From RGIG426 sp045640165 (GTDB lineage: Bacteria > Bacillota > Clostridia > Oscillospirales > Acutalibacteraceae), in contig JAZUEK010000071.1 of NCBI GenBank assembly GCA_045640165.1, forward strand, positions 1 through 33,877: a DNA stretch of 33,877 nucleotides, read 5' to 3'. The notes beneath the pieces are model-generated. The model had not been told where the DNA came from and did no database searches. It saw only the letters and a list, made by a program, of their open reading frames with translations. A program made the position numbers and the translations under genes. Below, piece by piece: positions 7,872-14,856 of this stretch (positions within the stretch are counted from its first letter, which is position 1; every line of letters starts with the position of its first letter).

Positions 7872-7910
7872 AAAAGCCCTTGCAAACCGTTGGTTTGCAA
7901 GGGCTTTTGT
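7872..7910 (+). terminator. Strong intrinsic terminator of the SPFH-Arc operon
   Basis: A perfect 17-bp stem, with arms 7872-7888 and 7892-7908, a 3-nt loop and terminal T's. It may also serve the converging gene that ends at 7978, though that gene's stop is 70 bases away. Confidence 0.9.
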
Positions 7911-7977
7911 CGTTTTATGGGATATATTTTGGTTTTGTGCGGTTTTTCGGGGGTAGGTTTTTGGTTGGTAAAGATTT

Positions 7978-8511
7978 TTACGCCAAAGTTTGTTCTATGC
8001 CGGATATTTCCTCTGCCAACGAGGAAACATCCACCCCGCTGACACCAAGCGCTATCATGGCAATAATAGGAGACAGATACAAACCCCATGCCAGCACGAT
8101 AAGAATCGTTTTGAGCAAGCCATTCATTTCCTTTTTGCGCGACAACAAAATCGTCAACGGAACAGGGAAAATATAAATCCAGCCAAGCACCCACAACCAG
8201 TATTTTTTAATCCATTGCCATGCGCCGCGCTGCATATCGCCATAAAGATCGCCGCCCGATGTGGCTTTCCAGGTGTAGCCGCAATCCTTACAAACGCCCA
8301 CGGTGGTGCGCTTCACAACCGTCTCGTTCTTCTTTTGTTTTGCTCCCTTTATCTCTCTTTCAAACGCCACATTCGTGCTGCCGCACTTCGGGCAACCGAC
8401 TTTGTTCAGCTGTTCTTGTTCTTTTTGCATTTCCAGCGAGATTTGCGCCCCGCAAAACTCGCAAAATTTTTTGCCGGCACCGATTTCTGCGCCGCATTTC
8501 GGACAGGTCAT
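7978..8511 (-). CDS. Double zinc-ribbon membrane protein, function unknown
   Basis: 177 residues. Two zinc ribbons are visible: Cys3/Cys6 with Cys17/Cys20 (CPKCG...CEFCG), and Cys40/Cys43 with Cys74/Cys77 (CPKCG...CKDCG). Between them lies a charged, helix-prone stretch. The C-terminal half has an aromatic helix (about 103-123, WLWVLGWIYIFPVPLTIL) and a second membrane segment (about 132-158). The ribosome site GAGGAGG is about nine bases before the ATG. It is transcribed from a consensus promoter covered by operators and is divergent from an XRE-family regulator gene, which suggests that regulator controls it. The pattern resembles membrane sensor/adaptor proteins, but no function can be assigned. 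Confidence 0.8.
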   Translation of the reverse strand: MTCPKCGAEIGAGKKFCEFCGAQISLEMQKEQEQLNKVGCPKCGSTNVAFEREIKGAKQKKNETVVKRTTVGVCKDCGYTWKATSGGDLYGDMQRGAWQWIKKYWLWVLGWIYIFPVPLTILLSRKKEMNGLLKTILIVLAWGLYLSPIIAMIALGVSGVDVSSLAEEISGIEQTLA

Positions 8512-8562
8512 CCTTTTTCCTCCTCGATAACTGTTGTTTTTCCTTCAAATTAGGATAAAATA

Positions 8563-8591
8563 ATTCTAACCTATTTTAGGTTAAATGTCAA
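8563..8591 (-). promoter_or_regulatory. Sigma-A promoter of the zinc-ribbon gene
   Basis: On the minus strand TTGACA (8586-8591), a 17-base spacer and TAGAAT (8563-8568). Operator 1 lies inside the spacer and overlaps the -10. Confidence 0.8.
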
Positions 8592-8608
8592 TAATCTGTT
8601 TTAGATTA
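8567..8608. promoter_or_regulatory. Twin 17-bp palindromic operators between divergent genes
   Basis: TAACCTATTTTAGGTTA (8567-8583) and TAATCTGTTTTAGATTA (8592-8608) share the pattern TAAYCT-RTTTT-AGRTTA, with centres 25 bp apart. The first fills the spacer of the zinc-ribbon promoter; the second abuts its -35 box and lies just before the xre gene leader. The arrangement is typical of a Cro/CI-type dimer binding cooperatively to two sites. The adjacent XRE protein is the likely ligand (inference). Confidence 0.8.
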
Positions 8609-8637
8609 TTCTATGATAAAGGCGAGGGGGAATGTGT

Positions 8638-8850
8638 ATGTATCCGCGAATACGGGATTTACGCGAGGACGCCGATTTGAACCAAACGCAGGTCGCCAAA
8701 ATGCTCGGGATGTCCCAGACCGGCTATTCCAAATACGAAACCGGCGAAAACGATATTCCCACCGCTATTCTTATTAAACTCGCCCGCTTTTATAACACCA
8801 GTATCGACTACCTTTTGGGCGAATGTTCCGACAAAGAGCGCTATGAATAA
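8638..8850 (+). CDS. XRE-family (Cro/CI-type HTH) transcriptional regulator
   Basis: A 70-residue, single-domain helix-turn-helix protein. The sequence RIRDLREDADLNQTQVAKML followed by SQTGYSKYETGENDIP is a textbook HTH_3 domain, ending in IKLARFYNTSIDYLLGE, the usual closing helices. There is no sensor domain, so it probably acts as a homodimeric repressor. The ATG at 8638 is chosen over one at 8632 because the GAGGGGG ribosome site ends at 8630, seven bases before 8638 but only one before 8632. The divergent zinc-ribbon gene and the twin operators suggest control of that gene and possibly autoregulation. I could not find a convincing promoter for this gene itself; a TATGAT at 8612-8617 could be its -10. 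Confidence 0.9.
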   Translation: MYPRIRDLREDADLNQTQVAKMLGMSQTGYSKYETGENDIPTAILIKLARFYNTSIDYLLGECSDKERYE

Positions 8851-8852
8851 CC

Positions 8853-8880
8853 CCCCACCGTCTTTCACGGTGGGTTTTTT
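8853..8880 (+). terminator. Intrinsic terminator of the XRE gene
   Basis: CCCACCG / CGGTGGG stem with a TCTTTCA loop followed by six T's, immediately after the stop codon. Confidence 0.9.
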
Positions 8881-8886
8881 GTTTTG

Positions 8887-8932
8887 TGTGGCGTTCCACA
8901 AAGGACCGTCGGGGACGCCGGTCCCTACACCA
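8887..8932. repeat. Short palindromic intergenic repeat, GGACCG...CGGTCC(CTACAC)
   Basis: The inverted repeat GGACCG / CGGTCC at 8903-8924 is followed by CTACAC, the same terminal CCCTACA motif as the other repeats in the window. It is wedged between two convergent terminators. Non-coding. Confidence 0.55.
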
Positions 8933-8961
8933 CGTTTGTGCGCCGCCATTTGCCCAAAATC

Positions 8962-8993
8962 AAAAACAGAGCGTATAATTACGCTCTGTTTTT
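8962..8993 (-). terminator. Bidirectional intrinsic terminator after the GNAT gene
   Basis: AAAAACAGAGCGTA / TACGCTCTGTTTTT stem with a TAAT loop. It serves the minus-strand GNAT gene ending at 9022 and could also back up the xre transcript. Confidence 0.85.
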
Positions 8994-9021
8994 ATAATTT
9001 GTATTGGATTTTGCCCAAAAC

Positions 9022-9567
9022 TCACTCGTTTTCGACCTTGACGATGTTTTTGGCGAGGCGAGGGCCGAACGCGACTTCATAGATTTCGTGGTAGCGGTCG
9101 AACGAAAGCCGTTCGCCGGTGGTGAGGATTTCCATCTCCACGCCGAAGAGGTTGGCGGAGTAGTCCGGCATTTCCACCATACCGCACCGCAAGTAAAAAT
9201 TCTTGCGCCGCGCGCGAAGTTCCGCTTCGGCGGACGGCTTTTTGGTGGTCTCCACCTCAAGCAAAAACAGTTTGTCCGCATAAGTCTTCTGGAGCAGCGC
9301 AAGCGCTTTTGCGCCGATGCCACTCCCCCGTTTTTCCGCTTGCGTGGCAAAATAGTCAAGCAGCACGCGATCACCGCAGTTGAGCGTGACCGCCATCCCG
9401 ACGAACGCGCCGTCGGCGCACACCGCCCACACGTCCGACTGTCCCTGCCGCCGCTTTTTGGCGATGAGCCACCACGGGCGGCGCTCCGCTTTCGGAAACG
9501 CTTCCACGTATAGTTTTTTCATTTGGCGCACGTCCTGCCGTGTCGCGTCGCGCAAAGTTACGGTCAT
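9022..9567 (-). CDS. GNAT-family N-acetyltransferase
   Basis: A 181-residue acyl-CoA-dependent acetyltransferase of unknown substrate. The start of a GNAT domain (TVTLRDATRQDVRQMKKLY) is followed by a central beta-strand (DGAFVGMAVTL) and the acetyl-CoA pyrophosphate loop KRGSGIGAKAL (residues 79-89, matching R/Q-x-x-G-x-G/A). The helix after FYLRCGM matches the usual C-terminal motif. The start at 9567 has an AGGAG site 7 bases upstream; an open frame further upstream lacks one. Single gene between two terminators. Confidence 0.85.
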   Translation of the reverse strand: MTVTLRDATRQDVRQMKKLYVEAFPKAERRPWWLIAKKRRQGQSDVWAVCADGAFVGMAVTLNCGDRVLLDYFATQAEKRGSGIGAKALALLQKTYADKLFLLEVETTKKPSAEAELRARRKNFYLRCGMVEMPDYSANLFGVEMEILTTGERLSFDRYHEIYEVAFGPRLAKNIVKVENE

Positions 9568-9588
9568 AGAAAACTCCTTTTTCAAAGC

Positions 9589-9613
9589 AAAAGAGCGCAA
9601 AACGCGCTCTTTT
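9589..9613 (-). terminator. Intrinsic terminator at the end of the leftward gyrA-fchA-folD block
   Basis: AAAAGAGCGC / GCGCTCTTTT stem with an AAAAC loop, 30 bases past the folD stop. It is the first clear terminator downstream of dnaA on this strand. Confidence 0.75.
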
Positions 9614-9642
9614 CTTATACAATCTGTAATATTACTTGTTGA

Positions 9643-10497
9643 TTATACAATCTGTGCGGATTTTTTCGCCGCTTCGATGACGTTGCGAATAAGCACCGCG
9701 TTGGTCACCGGGCCGAGACCACCGGGAACGGGAGTCAGCGCCGCGACGTTCGCCTGCTCGGCCCCCGCCGCGTTAATATCGCCGCAAAGTCCGTTTTCGT
9801 CCACGTGGATACCCACGTCAACCAAAACCTGCCCCTCACTCATACCGTCGGCGGCAACAAGGTTGCGCGCGCCGGCGCAGGCAACCACGATATCGGCGCG
9901 CCGACATTCGGCGGCGAGGTCGGCGGTGCCGGTGTGGCAGACGGTGACGGTGGCGTTGCGGTTGAGGAGCAACATCGACAGCGGTTTGCCGACCACGAGG
10001 CTGCGGCCGACAACGGTCACGCGCTTGCCCTTGAGTTCCACGCCGTAGAAATCGAGCATCTCGATGACGGCTTGGGCGGTGCAGGGCGAGCAGAGGTCAG
10101 CCACGTTGCGAAATGCGGCGGACACGGCGACGGCGGTCATTCCATCCACGTCTTTTTCCGGCGCAATCGCGGCTTCTAGGTTGACTTCCCCCCGTAACGG
10201 CTTCGGCAACGGGCGGAAAATGAGGATGCCGTGCACCGCATTGTCGGCGTTTAAGTCGGCGAGCGCCGCGTTAAACGCATCAGCGGATACGTTTTCGGGA
10301 AGCGCGACGATTTTCAGGTCGATTTTGTCGCCGGCAGCTTTTTTGAGACCGCGTTCATAGGACAAATCGTCCTCTCGCTCCCCCACGCGCACCACGGCAA
10401 GCGTCGGTTTCACGCCTTTTTGGGCGAGTGCCGCGAGCACCGGCTGTTCGGTTTCGTAAATCCGCGCCGCGACCGGCGCACCACGCCACAGTTCCAT
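9643..10497 (-). CDS. folD: FolD-family methylene-tetrahydrofolate dehydrogenase, probably lacking cyclohydrolase activity
   Basis: FolD oxidises 5,10-methylene-THF to methenyl-THF and normally also hydrolyses that to 10-formyl-THF. The 284-residue protein has both family domains: the N-terminal catalytic one with VRVGEREDDLSYERG and AIAPEKDVDGM, and the NADP-binding one with VTVVGRSLVVGKPLSMLL. Two residues considered essential for the cyclohydrolase step are changed. The lysine at Tyr+4 of the Y-x-x-x-K motif is Leu51 (sequence Y47-E-R-G-L51), and the glutamine of the usual V-Q-L-P-L segment is Phe94 (I-F-R-P-L). The aspartate of KDVDG is kept (Asp118). It lies six bases after fchA, which encodes a dedicated cyclohydrolase, so the two together would complete the reaction. 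The functional loss is inference. Confidence 0.93.
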   Translation of the reverse strand: MELWRGAPVAARIYETEQPVLAALAQKGVKPTLAVVRVGEREDDLSYERGLKKAAGDKIDLKIVALPENVSADAFNAALADLNADNAVHGILIFRPLPKPLRGEVNLEAAIAPEKDVDGMTAVAVSAAFRNVADLCSPCTAQAVIEMLDFYGVELKGKRVTVVGRSLVVGKPLSMLLLNRNATVTVCHTGTADLAAECRRADIVVACAGARNLVAADGMSEGQVLVDVGIHVDENGLCGDINAAGAEQANVAALTPVPGGLGPVTNAVLIRNVIEAAKKSAQIV

Positions 10498-10502
10498 AGA
10501 AA

Positions 10503-11105
10503 TTACCCCAACTTTTTCATTACGTCATGATACACCGCTTCGGCGCGATCCACGCCCTGCGTAATCAGTTCAAGCGCTTCGCTGTCGAATTTTTCCGCCA
10601 ATTCGCGGTTTTTGAGCAAACGGGTGTTCACTTTCACGTTAGCGAATGCGCATTGGAGGGTCGCGCGGGAAATCGCCGCGGCACACGCCACGTCGCTTAA
10701 CAGCATTTTGCTGCCTTTTTCCGCGAGTTCCTCACACATAAGAAGCACTTCGTTGACTTCGAGCATCACCTGCATCGGCGGCTCGCACGCGAGCATCAGC
10801 GCGCGCTCCAAAATCTCGTCGCGCTCGGGGTTGTCTTTCGGAATCGAATACGCCTCGGACACCGGGCCGAACACTTTCATATCTTCGTTGATGAAGCCAT
10901 ACAGCGAATGGGTGTGCTTTTCCGCCTCGGCGGCAAGGCGCTCCATATCGCCCTTGACGTCCTCATACTTTTTGTTGCCGGCGGTGATGTTCGCCACCAT
11001 CGAGCAAAGCGACGTGGCAAGCGCACCGCAATAGCCGGCGGCGGCACCGCCGCCCGGCGTGGGCGCGCGGCTGGAAAGGGCTTCTAAAAACGTGTAAAGT
11101 TCCAT
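10503..11105 (-). CDS. fchA: Methenyl-tetrahydrofolate cyclohydrolase (FTCD_C / cyclodeaminase-like family)
   Basis: A 201-residue protein of the formiminotransferase-cyclodeaminase C-terminal family. In Clostridia, FchA of this family hydrolyses 5,10-methenyl-THF to 10-formyl-THF. The hallmark APTPGGGAAAGYCGALATSL is at residues 14-33, followed by an all-helical body (ANITAGNKKYEDVKGDME, then CEPPMQVMLE). The start at 11105 is preceded by AGAGG; a longer open frame upstream runs into gyrA's end and lacks support. Placed 37 bases after gyrA and six bases before folD, it is co-directional and almost certainly co-transcribed with both. The family could also be a cyclodeaminase, but no formiminotransferase or histidine gene is present and the folD neighbour favours the folate role. 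Confidence 0.88.
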   Translation of the reverse strand: MELYTFLEALSSRAPTPGGGAAAGYCGALATSLCSMVANITAGNKKYEDVKGDMERLAAEAEKHTHSLYGFINEDMKVFGPVSEAYSIPKDNPERDEILERALMLACEPPMQVMLEVNEVLLMCEELAEKGSKMLLSDVACAAAISRATLQCAFANVKVNTRLLKNRELAEKFDSEALELITQGVDRAEAVYHDVMKKLG

Positions 11106-11142
11106 GGGTTTTTCCTCTCTTTCGGTGTAGTAGTGGTAGAGA

Positions 11143-13680
11143 TTATTCTTCGGTGGGTACTTCGGCGTCTTCGGCATCCGCATCCGGCGCGTCAGGCTTC
11201 GAAACTTCTTCTTCCGCGTCATCCGCACGGGCGGTACGCACGAGCGACAACACTTTCGCGTCGTCGGTCAAATGCATCACGCGCACACCCTTGGACGGGC
11301 GGCGGCACTGGCGAATATCGTCCACGTGCAAGCGGATGACGATGCCCTGCGACGAGACAAGCAAAATATCCTCATCCTGCGACACGGGACACGTCGCGGC
11401 GACGTTGCCGAATTTTTCGACGTGGTAGTTGGTAAGGCCTTTACCGCCACGGGACTGGATACGATAATCGTCCCACTCGGACAAACGGCCGTAACCGGTA
11501 TCCGACACGGTAAGTACCAGCGTATCCGGCTCGCGGATGGCGAGATCCACCACTTCGTCGTTGTTTTCAAGGGTCAGCGCTTTCACGCCGCGAGCGGTAC
11601 GGCCAACCACACGCGCATCGTTTTCGTCGAAGCAGATGGCTTTACCGTTTTTGGTCGCAACGAGCAGTTTTTGATACCCGTCGGTATTGCGCACCCAACG
11701 CAGTTCGTCCCCTTCGTCGAGGTCGATGGCGATAAGGCCACTCTTACGCGCGTTGGAGAAATCGGACAGCCGCGTACGCTTGATAACGCCGTTTTTCGTG
11801 AGCATACAGAGGTATCTGTCCTCCATAAAGTCGTTGACGTAAATCATCGCGGTAACGCGCTCTTCCGATTCAAGCGGAAGAAGGTTGACGATATTCATAC
11901 CCTTCGATTGGTAACTGCCCTCGGGAATTTCATAGCATTTGAGGCGATACACTCGGCCGCGCGAGGTGAAGAACATCACCACGTCGTGGGACGAGCAGTT
12001 GAACATCGTCTGGGTCACGTCTTCGTCACGGGTAGCCACGCCTTTGCGGCCGCGACCGCCGCGGCGCTGGGTCGCATAGACGTCCATCGCCTGGCGTTTG
12101 ATGTAACCGCGCTGCGTAAGCGTGAGCAAGCACTCCTCTTCGGGGATGAGGTCTTCAATATCGACCTCGCCTTCCACCGGCGAGATAGACGTGCGGCGCT
12201 CGTCGCCGTATTTGTCCGCCATTTTGCGGCATTCGTCTTTGACGATATCCATAATTTTGCGGTCATCCGCCAAAATGCCCTCGAGTTCCGCGATAAGCGC
12301 GTGCAAGCGGTTGAGTTCGTCCTCAATCTCCTGCCGTCCGAGGCCGGACAACTGGCCGAGACGCATTTTCACGATGGCGTCCGCCTGGACGTCATCAAAC
12401 CCGAAGCGCTCCATCAACTTGACTTTCGCTTCCGGTTGGTCTTTGGCTTTGCGGATAATGCCGATGACCTCGTCGATATAGTCGCAAGTGGTTTTCAGCG
12501 CTTCCCAAATATGGGCTTTGTCCAGCGCTTTGTTTAAGTCGAACTGGGTGCGACGGGTAATCACTTCGCGCTGGAACTTGATATATTCTTCCAAAATCTG
12601 TTTCAGCGTGAGGACTTTCGGCTCGCCGTTCACAAGCGCGAGCAAAATCGCACCGAACGTCACCTGCATTTGGGTGTAGGCGTACAGTTTGTTGAGCACC
12701 ACTTGGGGGTTGGCATCTTTTTTCAACTCGATAACAATGCGCATACCTTCGCGGCTGGAATAGTCCACCACGTCGTGGATACCCTCGATACGCTTGTCGT
12801 CCGCCATCTCGATGATGGACTTCACGAGGTTGAGTTTGTTGACCTGATACGGAATTTCGGTCACGATAATTTGGAAACGGCCGTTGGGCATCTCCTCAAT
12901 CGCGGCACGCGCGCGCACCGCAATGTGGCCGCGACCGGTCGCATACGCCGCGCGAATGCCGGAATAGCCCATAATCACACCGCCGGTCGGGAAGTCCGGG
13001 CCTTTGATGTATTCCATAATCTCCGGCAGTTCCGCATCGGGGTTGTCGATGAGATAGCAGATACCGTCCACCACTTCGCAGAGGTTGTGGGACGGGATGT
13101 TGGTCGCCATACCGACAGCGATACCGGTCGAACCGTTCACGATGAGGTTCGGGAAACGGGACGGCAACACCACCGGCTCTTTCAGACGGTCATCGTAGTT
13201 GGAGATGAAATCCACCGTGTCTTTCTCGATGTTGACGAGCATATCCATGCTCATACGGTTCATACGAGACTCGGTATAACGATAGGCGGCGGCAGGGTGG
13301 CCGTCGATGGAACCGAAGTTACCGTGGCCATCCACCAGCGGATAGCGCATCGAGAAATCCTGCGCCATACGCACCATCGCATCGTACACCGAGGCGTCAC
13401 CGTGCGGATGGTAGCGACCGAGCACCGCACCGACGGTGTCCGCGCACTTGCGGTACGCCTTATCCGGGGTGAGGCTGTTCTCGTGCATCGTATACAGAAT
13501 GCGGCGGTGAACGGGTTTCAAACCGTCACGCACGTCGGGAAGCGCACGGGACACGATAACCGACATCGAGTACTCAAGAAAGCGCTTGCGCATCTCGTTG
13601 TCTAAGTCCACGTCCACGATTTTACCGAATGCATCCTGCTGCGGCACTTCGTTTTCGGGAATGTTGGTATTTTCCGGCAT
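11143..13680 (-). CDS. gyrA: DNA gyrase subunit A
   Basis: The strand-cleaving subunit of DNA gyrase, 845 residues. The N-terminal winged-helix domain contains the QRDR segment RYHPHGDASVYDAMVRMAQ (89-107) and the catalytic Tyr135 in AAAYRYTESRM. The C-terminal pinwheel carries the GyrA-box QRRGGRG near residue 537, which identifies it as gyrase rather than topoisomerase IV. The tail is acidic (repeated DAEDAE-like units). At the positions equivalent to E. coli Ser83/Ala84 this protein has Ala96/Ser97. The start at 13680 has a GGAGGAG site. It follows two membrane-protein genes that sit between it and gyrB. Confidence 0.97.
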   Translation of the reverse strand: MPENTNIPENEVPQQDAFGKIVDVDLDNEMRKRFLEYSMSVIVSRALPDVRDGLKPVHRRILYTMHENSLTPDKAYRKCADTVGAVLGRYHPHGDASVYDAMVRMAQDFSMRYPLVDGHGNFGSIDGHPAAAYRYTESRMNRMSMDMLVNIEKDTVDFISNYDDRLKEPVVLPSRFPNLIVNGSTGIAVGMATNIPSHNLCEVVDGICYLIDNPDAELPEIMEYIKGPDFPTGGVIMGYSGIRAAYATGRGHIAVRARAAIEEMPNGRFQIIVTEIPYQVNKLNLVKSIIEMADDKRIEGIHDVVDYSSREGMRIVIELKKDANPQVVLNKLYAYTQMQVTFGAILLALVNGEPKVLTLKQILEEYIKFQREVITRRTQFDLNKALDKAHIWEALKTTCDYIDEVIGIIRKAKDQPEAKVKLMERFGFDDVQADAIVKMRLGQLSGLGRQEIEDELNRLHALIAELEGILADDRKIMDIVKDECRKMADKYGDERRTSISPVEGEVDIEDLIPEEECLLTLTQRGYIKRQAMDVYATQRRGGRGRKGVATRDEDVTQTMFNCSSHDVVMFFTSRGRVYRLKCYEIPEGSYQSKGMNIVNLLPLESEERVTAMIYVNDFMEDRYLCMLTKNGVIKRTRLSDFSNARKSGLIAIDLDEGDELRWVRNTDGYQKLLVATKNGKAICFDENDARVVGRTARGVKALTLENNDEVVDLAIREPDTLVLTVSDTGYGRLSEWDDYRIQSRGGKGLTNYHVEKFGNVAATCPVSQDEDILLVSSQGIVIRLHVDDIRQCRRPSKGVRVMHLTDDAKVLSLVRTARADDAEEEVSKPDAPDADAEDAEVPTEE

Positions 13681-13735
13681 GTTGAATCTCCTCCTGCCTA
13701 AGGTTCTATACAATGTGTATATAAACTATTATTTA

Positions 13736-14827
13736 TTACAATTTGAAAATCTCACGAGCACGCATACTGCGGCAAAAATCGGGATAACTGACAGTCAGCA
13801 CCCGATTATCGAGCGGCAGACACAGCGTTCCGTTTTTATCGCGAAATGCGTGTAGCCCGTCCTGCGGAATCACGGTGAATTCGGCGCCGTCCTGCACACG
13901 CACGCCGTCGGCGAGCAAATGCAGACACACGCCTTTGCGGTTTTGGGCTTTGGTGGCGGTCGTCTGTTCCCAGGCAACGAGCAACCAGCCGAGTCCGGAA
14001 CACACAAGCGCGGCCGTCGCCATCAGCAAAAACCGTCCTGCCATCGGCGCGTCGGAAAAGATGCCGAACCCGTCACACAGCGCGTTGGCGAGCACCATGG
14101 ACATCAAGAAAAACAGCGGTGCGCCGCGCTTGAGCATCGCGGCATAGCCACGGGCGATTGCCTCTTTCACAGACCAGCGCGCAGGAAGCGTTTCCAGCGG
14201 TGGGTCAAACGGAATCGAGGGAAGCGGAGCGGTATCAAAAGGTTTACACGGCATCAGCACCGCTTTACGGATAAATACCGTTTGAGGCAGATGCGACGCC
14301 AGCGCCGCAAACAGCGTTTGTGCGTCAGCAGGGGTCAAATCGCTTGCCAACCACACAATTTCGCCGGTTCTGCTATACAACGCGAGCCACTGCTTCGTTT
14401 CTACGAACGAGGTGACCTCGTCAAACGGAATCACCACGCGATCCAGAGGACCGGTAGACATCACGCCTTGTTCATATACCTCGTTCACCCGTAGCAAGTC
14501 AAACGCAACCGGCTTCGGGGTGGCGCGGTCAATCAAAAGCATCAGAATCTTCCAAATTCCTATCAGCGCCAGCGTAAACAGCAACGCATAGAACGACGTT
14601 GCGGAGAAATCACCGTTCGGCATTGAATAGATACCGTTAAAGAACATCGCCGCCACCAGCAACGCCACCAACACGGTAAAAATCAAACTGGAACGGCCAC
14701 GGTGCGCGCGAATCTCCTTTTTCAGCGCAGCCGGAACGGGTGCCGCCGTCACGGTAGACAGCGCGACCGGCAAAACGGGTGCCGCAGGCGGTGTAAACTC
14801 CGCCGCAGGCATATTCGAAACGTCCAT
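13736..14827 (-). CDS. Membrane protein with two [2 TM + soluble domain] units, YcxB-like
   Basis: 363 residues. Transmembrane helices are at about 47-66 and 78-99, followed by a beta-rich soluble block (about 108-165); then helices at about 233-255 and 264-285, followed by a second similar block (about 300-350, with LADGVRVQDGAEFTVIPQD). The soluble blocks resemble YcxB-like domains in pattern, though I cannot prove that by eye. The N-terminus (1-40) is Pro/Ala-rich. It starts at 14827 with an AGGAGAG site, 29 bases after the stop of the related 200-residue gene. Together these form a two-gene insertion between gyrB and gyrA. Function unknown. Confidence 0.75.
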   Translation of the reverse strand: MDVSNMPAAEFTPPAAPVLPVALSTVTAAPVPAALKKEIRAHRGRSSLIFTVLVALLVAAMFFNGIYSMPNGDFSATSFYALLFTLALIGIWKILMLLIDRATPKPVAFDLLRVNEVYEQGVMSTGPLDRVVIPFDEVTSFVETKQWLALYSRTGEIVWLASDLTPADAQTLFAALASHLPQTVFIRKAVLMPCKPFDTAPLPSIPFDPPLETLPARWSVKEAIARGYAAMLKRGAPLFFLMSMVLANALCDGFGIFSDAPMAGRFLLMATAALVCSGLGWLLVAWEQTTATKAQNRKGVCLHLLADGVRVQDGAEFTVIPQDGLHAFRDKNGTLCLPLDNRVLTVSYPDFCRSMRAREIFKL

Positions 14828-14856
14828 TGCAACTCTCCTTTCCGGAGAACGGGTCA

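Noticed and set aside
8584..8617. A sigma-A promoter for the XRE gene
   Set aside because: TATGAT at 8612-8617 could be a -10, but no acceptable -35 is found at 16-18 bases, so it was not listed.
11106..11228. An N-terminal extension of FchA overlapping the gyrA 3' end
   Set aside because: Basic, low-complexity and in the shadow of the gyrA tail; the ATG at 11105 has the ribosome site and the family-typical start.
12670..13605. A 311-codon plus-strand open frame opposite gyrA
   Set aside because: His/Val-rich composition and position antisense to a certain gene mark it as a codon-bias shadow; likewise other long antisense frames opposite gyrB, folD and the flavoprotein.
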